From: Planctomycetia bacterium
GTDB taxonomy: Bacteria > Planctomycetota > UBA8108 > SXIK01
NCBI GenBank assembly: GCA_005772855.1
Contig: SXIK01000206.1
Coordinates: forward strand, 1 to 44,390
Length of the DNA: 44,390 nucleotides
Direction: 5' to 3'
Below, piece after piece: positions 26,340 through 33,695 of this stretch. The notes below the pieces were generated by a model, which saw only the letters and a list, made by a program, of their open reading frames with translations, searched no databases and had not been told where the DNA came from. The translations under genes and the position numbers were made by a program. Every line of letters begins with the position of its first letter. The stretch's first letter is position 1.

Positions 26340-26780
26340 GTGATGGACGCGGATCGCTCCATGGAACCGCCTTCCGCCCGACCAGGCGCTGCTTCGCCGC
26401 CCCCCGGGCGTCTCGCGGTGCGCGTCCCACTGCTCATCATGGGCACGGTCCTCCTGGGAGTCGGGCTCGCAGGCGTGTTCCTCCCCGTCGTGCCTGGCAC
26501 GCCGCTTATCCTGCTCGGCGCTGCATGCTGGGCGCGTGGTTCCCCGCGCCTCCACCAGGCGCTGTGCTCGAGCCGGCTTTTCGGCCCGACGATTCGCGAC
26601 TGGCAGGAGCACCGCAGCATCGGGCGCGGCGCCAAGATCATCGCGCTTGCCATGGTCATCGTGAGCTTTGGCACTTCGATCGCATTCTTCGCCGAGGGCA
26701 AGGCGGTGCGAGCGGCGCTCGGCGTGGCCGGGATGTGCGTGATCGCATTTCTCTGGCGGATCCCGACGCGCAGGCGATGA
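26340..26780 (+). CDS. DUF454 (YbaN-like) membrane protein
   Basis: A 146-residue inner-membrane protein of the DUF454/YbaN family. After a short Pro-rich cytoplasmic tail come hydrophobic segments at about 30-48 and 50-66, the family signature GVFLPVVPGTPLILL, a conserved SPRLHQALCSSRLFGPTIRDWQ loop, and two more segments at about 98-115 and 123-138. Function is unknown for the family. The start may be GTG at 26340 or the ATG three bases later. Neighbouring sequence on both sides is mostly non-coding. Confidence 0.88.
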   Translation: MMDADRSMEPPSARPGAASPPPGRLAVRVPLLIMGTVLLGVGLAGVFLPVVPGTPLILLGAACWARGSPRLHQALCSSRLFGPTIRDWQEHRSIGRGAKIIALAMVIVSFGTSIAFFAEGKAVRAALGVAGMCVIAFLWRIPTRRR

Positions 26781-27131
26781 TCCGGGAATTGACGCCATGA
26801 CTCTTGTCGCGTCGCTGCCACCGTGTGCCTGCCGGTCGTGGCCTCCGACCCCTGGCACGCGTGCCCGGGGAAGGGACCAGGCCTCACTTCGGCAGTGCTT
26901 TCGCCACGATGTGCGCGCTCACGAAAGCGTGATGCCTTAAGCAGCAGTCGCCATCCAGGCAAAGGGTGCAATCTCTCCCACGACCGAGGATTACAAAGTC
27001 GACCCCGGATGAGGAAGGCCTTACCAGCCTGTTGAGCAAGTCCCCACGGCAGCGCCTCCACCGCGGGAGGTGGGGCTGTCCACACCACCGTCGCAGCGCT
27101 TTCTAAGACCAGGAGGGGTAAGATCCTGCTC
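26781..27131. other. Intergenic region with one dispersed-repeat copy
   Basis: About 350 bases between the DUF454 and DTW genes. No open frame here looks coding. It holds one copy of the short CAGCCTGTTGA element at 27025 and a GGAGGGG at about 27111-27117 that may serve the DTW gene. I see nothing else. Confidence 0.5.
27025..27055 (+). repeat. Short dispersed element, copy 2
   Basis: CAGCCTGTTGAGCAAGTCC followed by CACGGCAGC. It matches the element at 11247 (same CAAGTCC and CGGCAGC blocks at the same spacing) and the first dozen bases of the one at 33479. It does not directly follow a gene here. Confidence 0.45.
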
Positions 27132-27809
27132 GTGTCAAACTCCACCGTTTCTCTCCTGGCTCACGAAAAGCGCAAACATCGCTGCACCGTGTGCAAGGCA
27201 CATGGGACCGAGTGCTTTTGCTCTCGTCTATCGCGCGTGCCGTCGCCCTTGCCAGTCATGATCCTGCAGCACGTAAAAGAGCGCTTCAGTCAGAGCAATA
27301 CTGGCAACCTCTTGCCCCTCGTGCTTCAAGGCTGCGAGCTCTTGAGCTACGGAGACCCGGGTCGACCTCTCGCCACGGATCCGATTCTTGATGACGCCAT
27401 GAACTCCCTGGTGCTCTTTCCCTTGCCCGACATTCCGGTGATTTCGCGCCTCGACCTCGAGCGTTCGAGCACTCACAGACCCGGGCTTGTCGTTCTTGAC
27501 GCCACGTGGAAACAAGCCCGGCGCATGCTGACGCGAGTCCCCGTCCTTCGCTGCTTGCGTTTCCGCAGGCTGCCGGATAACGCCACGCCGCGCTGGCGTC
27601 TACGCGAGCCCACCTGTCCTGGGCAAGTGGGCACTGCGGAGTCCGTTGCCTGGGCGCTCGAGGCTCTGGGATTCGTCGAGGCGGCGAGGTCGGTGTGGGA
27701 TGCGCTCGACCTCGTGGGGCACCATGTGCTCCGCACCCGCGGGCGGCGGAGCAGTTCCCTGGCTCGGGATCAACTCGCAATCGACGATATCGGAAGAGCA
27801 CGACTGTAA
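27132..27809 (+). CDS. DTW domain protein (tRNA-uridine aminocarboxypropyltransferase)
   Basis: A 225-residue DTW-domain enzyme. The family transfers the aminocarboxypropyl group of S-adenosylmethionine to uridine in tRNA (acp3U). A cysteine cluster RCTVCKAHGTECFC (about residues 17-30) probably binds zinc; the catalytic DTW motif is in VVLDATWKQARRM (about 122-134, DATW), and RLREPTCPGQVGTAESVA (about 157-174) is the other conserved block. The GTG at 27132 is the likely start; GGAGGGG is about 13 bases upstream, a little far. The response regulator follows after 13 bases and may be co-transcribed. Confidence 0.88.
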   Translation: MSNSTVSLLAHEKRKHRCTVCKAHGTECFCSRLSRVPSPLPVMILQHVKERFSQSNTGNLLPLVLQGCELLSYGDPGRPLATDPILDDAMNSLVLFPLPDIPVISRLDLERSSTHRPGLVVLDATWKQARRMLTRVPVLRCLRFRRLPDNATPRWRLREPTCPGQVGTAESVAWALEALGFVEAARSVWDALDLVGHHVLRTRGRRSSSLARDQLAIDDIGRARL

Positions 27810-27822
27810 AATAATTAATGCG

Positions 27823-28533
27823 ATGCCGAAGCCAACGATTCTCGTGATCGAAGACGACGCCGCTATCCGCCAGGGAATCCTCGACGCACTCGCGTTCGAT
27901 GGCTATGGGACCCTCGAGGCTGCAAACGGCGAGGTTGGGCTCGAGTTGGCTGTCAGGGTCGACTGCGACCTTGTCCTGCTCGACCTCGTGCTGCCGAAGC
28001 GGGAAGGGCTCGAGATCCTCAAGGACGTGCGCGCCACTCGTCCTTCCTTGCCCGTGATCATTCTCACGGCCCGCGGCGAGGAAAACGACCGCGTGCAGGG
28101 CCTCCGGCTTGGCGCCGACGATTACGTGCTAAAGCCCTTCAGCGTGAAGGAGCTTCTCGCACGCATCGAGGCAGTCTTGCGTCGCTCGGCGGAGCGTCCC
28201 ACCGACGTACGACATATCAAGGTTCCGGGTGGAGTCGCTGACTTGAGCCGCTGCGAGGTCCGTTTCGACGATGGCAATCGTATCGAGCTGTCCGATCGCG
28301 AAATTGAGATCCTTCGATACCTCGCCGGCAATGCAGGCCGAGCGATATCCAGAGAGGAGATCCTCTCGCGAGTCTGGCGCATGAACCCGCGGGGCATCGC
28401 AACGCGTACGATCGACATGCACGTGGCCCGATTGCGTGAGAAGCTGCGAGACGACCCGACTTGCCCACGGGTGCTACTAACGGTCCGCGGCAAGGGGTAT
28501 CTCTTCGCTCGCCAGGAAGGCGCAAACGTATGA
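27823..28533 (+). CDS. OmpR/PhoB-type response regulator
   Basis: A 236-residue DNA-binding response regulator. The receiver domain (about 1-118) has the acidic pair Glu10-Asp11-Asp12, phospho-acceptor Asp54 (VLLDLVLPKREG), Thr82 and Lys104 (YVLKPF). The C-terminal winged helix (about 140-230) contains the SDREIEILRYLAGNAGRAISREEIL and TIDMHVARLREKL segments of the OmpR family. The ATG at 27823 is chosen because the receiver starts there; the open frame extends upstream into the DTW gene. Its stop overlaps the kinase start by four bases (ATGA), so the pair is translationally coupled. Target genes are unknown. Confidence 0.95.
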   Translation: MPKPTILVIEDDAAIRQGILDALAFDGYGTLEAANGEVGLELAVRVDCDLVLLDLVLPKREGLEILKDVRATRPSLPVIILTARGEENDRVQGLRLGADDYVLKPFSVKELLARIEAVLRRSAERPTDVRHIKVPGGVADLSRCEVRFDDGNRIELSDREIEILRYLAGNAGRAISREEILSRVWRMNPRGIATRTIDMHVARLREKLRDDPTCPRVLLTVRGKGYLFARQEGANV

Positions 28534-30311
28534 TTCGCCCGTGGCACATCTGGTTTGGGTTCGCGCTGTGCGTCACGGTCGTGCTGGGAGCCATGGGCTG
28601 GATCAGCATGGCGGTGATCCGCGGCGACGAGGCGCAAGAACGTTTTCATCGCGAGGCGGACCTGGAGGAGAACATCCGCCTGGCGCTCTGGCGGATGGAC
28701 TCCGCGATGACCCCGGTAATCTCCGGAGAAACCATGCGCCCGCACTTCATCTACCGCTCCTTTTATCCCGGCGACCAGATGTTCGCCTGCGCGGTGGTGG
28801 GAAAGGAGACGAATTCCGGCCTGGTGCCTTCGCCTCTCCTGCTTCTCCTGCCACCGCACATGATTCTGCACTTCCAGTTCGATGCTGAGGGCAAGGTCAG
28901 CTCACCACAGGTCCCCACGGGTGACCACTTGCCGCTTGCCAGGGACGGGTGCACCACGGACGACCGGATTGCTCAGGCAAGGGCAATGCTCGCAGAGCTC
29001 CAGACACGGGTGTCGTGGGAAAGCCTGCTCACGGCAATGGGACACGAGAAACCGGCGTCCCCCGTCTCACGCGCCGACCCGTACCGTGGCCAGCCACAGC
29101 AGCCGATGTCCCGCCAGAGTACGGAGGCGCAGACGCTTCGTAACGACCTCGAATACAGCGCCCGTCAGGGAAACGTGGCCGTGGTGCAGAGCTACTCCTG
29201 GGTCAACAACAATGCGCTAGTGTCCCTCGAAATGAGGGACGCCATCATGAAACCGTACTGGGTCGGTACCACACTCGTACTCGCCCGAAAGATCTCCTAT
29301 GGTGACGAGGAGTTCATGCAGGGCTGCTGGGTGGACTGGCCAGGGCTTCGGAGATGGCTCCTTGAGAGCATCGGGGACCTCCTGCCAAACGCTGGGCTCG
29401 AGCCTGCCAGGGGAGACTTGAACGACAAGGGCTCCCACCTTCTCGCGACGCTGCCTGCGATGCTCGTGCCGGGTGCGGTCGTGCTCGAGAGCGGATCCAT
29501 CTCCTCGCCAATCCGCATCTCGCTCATTGCAGCATGGGCCTGCGTGCTCCTCGCCGCTCTTGCGGTGGCTTCACTTCTCCTTGGAGTGCTCTCCCTGAGC
29601 GAACGACGCGCCGCATTTGTCTCTGCCGTCACCCATGAGCTCAGGACACCTCTGACAACCTTTCGCATGTACTCCGAGATCCTTTCAAAAGACATGTTGA
29701 ACGACGAGGAGAAGCAAAAACGCTACCTGGTCACGCTGTGCACCGAGGCTGATCGTCTCAGCCACCTGGTCGAGAACGTGCTCTCCTTCGCCAGGATAGA
29801 GCGACGTGGCAACCGCGGCGCGCGGATCGGCATGGTGGGCGTCGGCGCACTCCTCGAACGTATTCGCGATCGCCTGAGCGACAGGGCCGAACAGGCCGGC
29901 ATGAAGCTCGAGATCGAGCCTCCTGCCCTGGACCAACGCGTCGGCTTGAGGGCCGACTCTGGCGCCGTGGAGCAGATCCTATTTAACCTGGTCGACAACG
30001 CCTGCAAGTACGCTCAGGGAGCGCGGGATCCAAGTCTTCGAATCTCCGTGATCGCGCAGAACGGTAACGCCATAATCCGGGTACGCGACCACGGCCCGGG
30101 CGTCTCGGCTCGGACGGCTCGACGGCTCTTTCGACCCTTCTCGAAGTCAGCAAGCGATGCGGCCAACTCGGCGCCAGGCGTCGGTCTGGGCCTTGCACTC
30201 AGCCGGCGGCTTGCACGCAGCATGGGCGGCGACCTCAGGCTCGACACCGGCATCACGGATGGCGCATGCTTCGAGCTCAGGCTGCCGATCGCACCTCTTA
30301 CCACGCCGTGA
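28530..30311 (+). CDS. Membrane sensor histidine kinase
   Basis: A 593-residue sensor kinase, partner of the preceding regulator. A first membrane helix (about 8-28) is followed by an extracytoplasmic region of about 300 residues that I cannot assign to a named sensor fold; it includes a QGCWVDWPGLRRWLLESI segment near its end. The second helix is about 330-352. HisKA follows with His369 in VTHELRTP, then the ATPase domain with NLVDNACKYA (N box), RDHGPGVS (G1) and GVGLGLALSRRLA (G2). All catalytic motifs are intact. The start is the ATG at 28530 overlapping the regulator stop. The stimulus is unknown. Confidence 0.94.
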   Translation: MIRPWHIWFGFALCVTVVLGAMGWISMAVIRGDEAQERFHREADLEENIRLALWRMDSAMTPVISGETMRPHFIYRSFYPGDQMFACAVVGKETNSGLVPSPLLLLLPPHMILHFQFDAEGKVSSPQVPTGDHLPLARDGCTTDDRIAQARAMLAELQTRVSWESLLTAMGHEKPASPVSRADPYRGQPQQPMSRQSTEAQTLRNDLEYSARQGNVAVVQSYSWVNNNALVSLEMRDAIMKPYWVGTTLVLARKISYGDEEFMQGCWVDWPGLRRWLLESIGDLLPNAGLEPARGDLNDKGSHLLATLPAMLVPGAVVLESGSISSPIRISLIAAWACVLLAALAVASLLLGVLSLSERRAAFVSAVTHELRTPLTTFRMYSEILSKDMLNDEEKQKRYLVTLCTEADRLSHLVENVLSFARIERRGNRGARIGMVGVGALLERIRDRLSDRAEQAGMKLEIEPPALDQRVGLRADSGAVEQILFNLVDNACKYAQGARDPSLRISVIAQNGNAIIRVRDHGPGVSARTARRLFRPFSKSASDAANSAPGVGLGLALSRRLARSMGGDLRLDTGITDGACFELRLPIAPLTTP

Positions 30312-30422
30312 GCTCGTCGAAATCGGCTTCGGGCATCAAACGGACAGTGCCGTCGGACGTCAGGACGCTGGAACCGGCACCGTTTTCAGACGTCTTGTCG
30401 CAACTGGGCAGGAGTACGTTCC

Positions 30423-31886
30423 TCACCAGCGACCCGGCCCCTGGAGACCACCGACAGGATGCCCCCTGAGGACGCCGCAGATGCCGCCTCGTAGCGCCAC
30501 GTTCACAACCTGCTTCTGCGAAGCACGGCCAAGGATCGAGACTCCGTCCTTTGTCGCCGCGAAACCCATGACCGTGTGGAAAGGCTCCGCGTGGACCACT
30601 CCGTCGGGACTGATCACTGGAAACTCGTAAACGGGGATGCTCGCCAGCTGCTGAACAACCCACCGCTCCCCATCCTTCAGGGCACTCTCGATCGCCGTGT
30701 CCCACTCGGACTGCGTCATCGAGTGGCCCAGGAGCACACCGTGCCCGCCATAAGAGCGGTTCGGTTTCAGGACCAAGTACTCGTGCTCGCGACGGATGAA
30801 ATCGAGCAACCCGCCCGACTGCCCGTCCGGCAAGGTGGTCTTGCGGTCCGAGACAATTCGGGTCCAGAGGATGTGCCGGCGAAAGATCTGTCGCTCGTCG
30901 GCGCTGAAGTACCGGCTTGCGATGACCGGATCGGTGAATACTTCCCAACAGCTCTTCTGGTCAAGTTCCGCGGTGATCGACGAAATCATGCGGTTCTGAA
31001 GAAAAAGCGTTCGCATGGACTCGACGCCTTCGCCCCCTTCCGCAAGACGCAAGAGATCGTTGACAGAGTAGTCGCGGTAGGCCAGATCCACCAGCGCGCC
31101 GCCACAGTAGACCTCGCCGTCCTTCAAGCCAAGCTCCCGCGGATCGGCGTGGAAGACGACAAGGCCGAAGCGATCGTGGAAGTGCCGGGCGAGCGCCTCC
31201 TGCTCATCCGTTCCGCTTCCTCCGTCCTTCGGCTCCACGAAACAAATCGTGCGCGCCGGCCGGCCGATCGCCTGCGAGTGGTCGAGCACCTCCTGCATGA
31301 GGAGGTCGCGCATATCTTGGCCGACCTCGAGCTGAAGCTGAGAGTCCTGTTCTCGGAGAAGCGGGACCACGAGCTCGGCCAGGATCCGTTCTGACGTCGG
31401 TACGAGGTGGAGTCCACCGATGCCGCTCAAGTTAGGCTCGACAAAGCGAAGCGATTGCTTCCAGGTAGGACGCGTAAAATCGACGAGCGCATCGAGCCGA
31501 CCGAATACGGGGTCGTTCTCCTGCTGGCTCTTGCCCCAACAGCTAAAGAGCCACCTCTCCTCCTCCTCCGGGATCTTGAGGATCTCGCGGACGCCAAAGT
31601 CCTGGAGGTAGATCTCCGGAAGCTGCTTCAGCGCTCGAAGGATGGTGAGCGACACGGAGTGCACGTAGGCCACCTGTTCGGAAAGCACCGTCAAGGGGCA
31701 GGCCAGCACGTTGATCGTGTCGATCTTGCCGTCGCGGATGTAAACCAAGTGGCGTTCGAATGCCGACTCCTGAATGCGCCTCATGAGATCGCTCAAGGCC
31801 GACTCGGGAATACGGTAAAATGCCTGCCGAACTCGACCCGCCAGGTTAAGTCCGCTCAGACCCTGCTCTTCCGCTGGTGTCAGCAT
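30423..31886 (-). CDS. ATP-grasp-like protein, C-terminus doubtful
   Basis: A 487-residue protein with ATP-grasp features in its second half: LVLKPNRSYGGHGVLLG (about 400-416), the WVVQQL strand, and an HAEPFHTVMGF and VVNVALRGG region where the metal-binding acid and Asn are expected. Specificity is unknown; ATP-grasp enzymes join a carboxylate to an amine or thiol. The first half has no domain I can name. The reading frame ends at 30423, but the next frame carries protein-like sequence (LVRNVLLPSCDK to LMPEADFDELTAW) to a stop at 30298, so a single-base indel near 30425-30480 may have cut off about 40 residues. The ATG at 31886 is preferred, with GGAGAA upstream; TTG at 31952 is possible. 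It is divergent from the M32 peptidase. Confidence 0.6.
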   Translation of the reverse strand: MLTPAEEQGLSGLNLAGRVRQAFYRIPESALSDLMRRIQESAFERHLVYIRDGKIDTINVLACPLTVLSEQVAYVHSVSLTILRALKQLPEIYLQDFGVREILKIPEEEERWLFSCWGKSQQENDPVFGRLDALVDFTRPTWKQSLRFVEPNLSGIGGLHLVPTSERILAELVVPLLREQDSQLQLEVGQDMRDLLMQEVLDHSQAIGRPARTICFVEPKDGGSGTDEQEALARHFHDRFGLVVFHADPRELGLKDGEVYCGGALVDLAYRDYSVNDLLRLAEGGEGVESMRTLFLQNRMISSITAELDQKSCWEVFTDPVIASRYFSADERQIFRRHILWTRIVSDRKTTLPDGQSGGLLDFIRREHEYLVLKPNRSYGGHGVLLGHSMTQSEWDTAIESALKDGERWVVQQLASIPVYEFPVISPDGVVHAEPFHTVMGFAATKDGVSILGRASQKQVVNVALRGGICGVLRGHPVGGLQGPGRW

Positions 31887-31954
31887 TCGGTCATTTTCTC
31901 CAAGCTGCGTGGGTGAAAAGTGCTCAATGGGCGTTATTCTACCCGCGGCCAACG

Positions 31955-33478
31955 ATGCGAGTCTCTCAAAGGATTCAAGCGAAGTATGACGAATTAATCC
32001 GGCGATCTCGGGAGATCTCGCTCCTCAGCTCCTGCTCGGAGCTCCTCAGCTGGGACGAGGAAACCTACATGCCGCCGGGCGGGGTGGAACAAAGGGGCCG
32101 GCAGCTTGCGCTCCTGGCGGGTCTCCGGCATGAGATGCTCTCCAACCCAGCCGTTGGAGAGCTTCTCGAGACACTCGAAAGCTCGCCCCTTGTCGAGGAC
32201 CCTGACACGCCTGCAGCAGCAAACATCAGGGAGATCCGGAAGTCACACGACCGCCGCAGAAAAATTCCGCGCTTGCTGCTCGAGGAGATCGTCCGGGTCA
32301 GCACGAGCGCCCAAAGGGAATGGAGCACGGCTTACAAGACGTCCGATTTCGCCCGATTCAGACCGTGGCTAGAGAAACTGGTCTCACTGAAGCGTAGCGA
32401 GGCCGAGGCTCTCGATCGGGAGGGAGAGCTTTACGACGCCCTCCTCGAGGATTACGAGCCCGGGGCCCGCGCCACGAAGCTCGAGCAAACCTTCGGGGCG
32501 CTCCGGGACAAGCTGGTGCCTCTTGTGAATCGGATCTCGAACGCTCGGCGCCAGCCGGACGACACGATTCTGACGAGGGAATATCCCCTCGACGCCCAGC
32601 GCGCCTTCACGCGCAGGGTTGCGGAACAGTTGGGATTCGACTTCAACGCGGGCCGTATCGACGAGACCGTGCATCCGTTCTGCGCCAGAATCGGACCTGG
32701 CGACTCGCGGATCGCGACCCGCTATAGCACGAGCCATTTCGCGCAGGGCCTCTTCGCCGTCGTCCACGAGGTCGGCCACGCATTTTATGAACAGGGCCTC
32801 GACCCGGAGCTCTTCGGGACACCCGCCGGCAACACGACGTCCATCGGCATGCATGAATCACAATCGAGACTGTGGGAAAATATCGTCGGTCGGAGTCTTT
32901 CCTTCTGGAATTTCTTCTTCGAGAAAGCAAGGGACGCTTTCCCCTCCGCACTCAGCGGCGTACGCCTCGACGCGTTTCACTTCGCAATCAACCGTGTGGG
33001 CCCCACCTGCGTCCGCGCAGAGGCCGATGAGGTTACATACAACCTTCACGTGCTCGTGAGATTCGAGCTGGAGCGTGCTCTGGTGAACGGCAACCTCGAG
33101 CCGGCCGACCTGCCTGACGCATGGAACTCGCGCTACAAGACCTATCTTGGAATCACGCCCGGGAGCGACCGTGACGGGTGCCTTCAGGACGGGCACTGGG
33201 GAAGCGGGCTCTTCGGCTACTTCCCGACTTACACGCTGGGAAACATGTTCGCCGCGCAGCTCCACGCCAGAGCTCTGAAGGACTGCGGCGACTTCTCCGA
33301 GAGATTCTCCCGGGGAGAGTTCGGCGATCTTCTGGAGTGGTTACGCCAAAACGTGCACCGACGCGGCCGCATTTTCCAGGCGGAACGGCTCCTGGAGGTC
33401 GTGACCGGCTCTCCCCCGAGCCACAAGCCCTTCATTGACATGCTCTGGAACAAGTACGAGTCGCTCTACGGGCTCTAG
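31955..33478 (+). CDS. M32 family carboxypeptidase (Taq type)
   Basis: A 507-residue zinc carboxypeptidase of family M32. The metal and catalytic motif HEVGH (His271, Glu272, His275) lies in VHEVGHAFYEQGLDPE; the downstream glutamate ligand is in MHESQSRLWENIVGRS. The N-terminal segment with LLSWDEETYMPPGGVEQRGRQLALL is the family's standard beginning, which fixes the start at ATG 31955 rather than further upstream. These soluble enzymes trim C-terminal residues from peptides. Length is normal. It diverges from the ATP-grasp gene with very little intergenic DNA, and a short repeat abuts its stop codon. Confidence 0.95.
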   Translation: MRVSQRIQAKYDELIRRSREISLLSSCSELLSWDEETYMPPGGVEQRGRQLALLAGLRHEMLSNPAVGELLETLESSPLVEDPDTPAAANIREIRKSHDRRRKIPRLLLEEIVRVSTSAQREWSTAYKTSDFARFRPWLEKLVSLKRSEAEALDREGELYDALLEDYEPGARATKLEQTFGALRDKLVPLVNRISNARRQPDDTILTREYPLDAQRAFTRRVAEQLGFDFNAGRIDETVHPFCARIGPGDSRIATRYSTSHFAQGLFAVVHEVGHAFYEQGLDPELFGTPAGNTTSIGMHESQSRLWENIVGRSLSFWNFFFEKARDAFPSALSGVRLDAFHFAINRVGPTCVRAEADEVTYNLHVLVRFELERALVNGNLEPADLPDAWNSRYKTYLGITPGSDRDGCLQDGHWGSGLFGYFPTYTLGNMFAAQLHARALKDCGDFSERFSRGEFGDLLEWLRQNVHRRGRIFQAERLLEVVTGSPPSHKPFIDMLWNKYESLYGL

Positions 33479-33506
33479 CAGCCTGTTGAACACTTCCGCG
33501 GGGCCG
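33479..33506 (+). repeat. Short dispersed element, copy 3
   Basis: CAGCCTGTTGAACACTTCC begins on the first base after the stop codon of the M32 carboxypeptidase. It matches the 27025 copy in CAGCCTGTTGA and then diverges. It is the second copy abutting a stop codon. Confidence 0.4.
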
Positions 33507-33525
33507 GCCTTATCTCCCGGCTGTC

Positions 33526-33553
33526 GGGGGGCACCGATTCCATTGCACCCCCC
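33526..33553. terminator. Possible hairpin between convergent genes
   Basis: GGGGGG (33526-33531) can pair with CCCCCC (33548-33553) across a 16-base loop, in the gap between the convergent M32 and protease genes. There is no T tract, so this is a weak candidate. Confidence 0.25.
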
Positions 33554-33695
33554 AGACCACCACCGCATGGCCGGCGTGCTCCTCCACCCTCCGAAAGAGC
33601 TTTTCCTCCTGGGTGCGCCCCAGGACGCGCCGGTGCAATCCTGGTACTCGCGCTCGCAGCCAGCAGAAGCCAGTAGCGACAACTGGACCAGGTCC

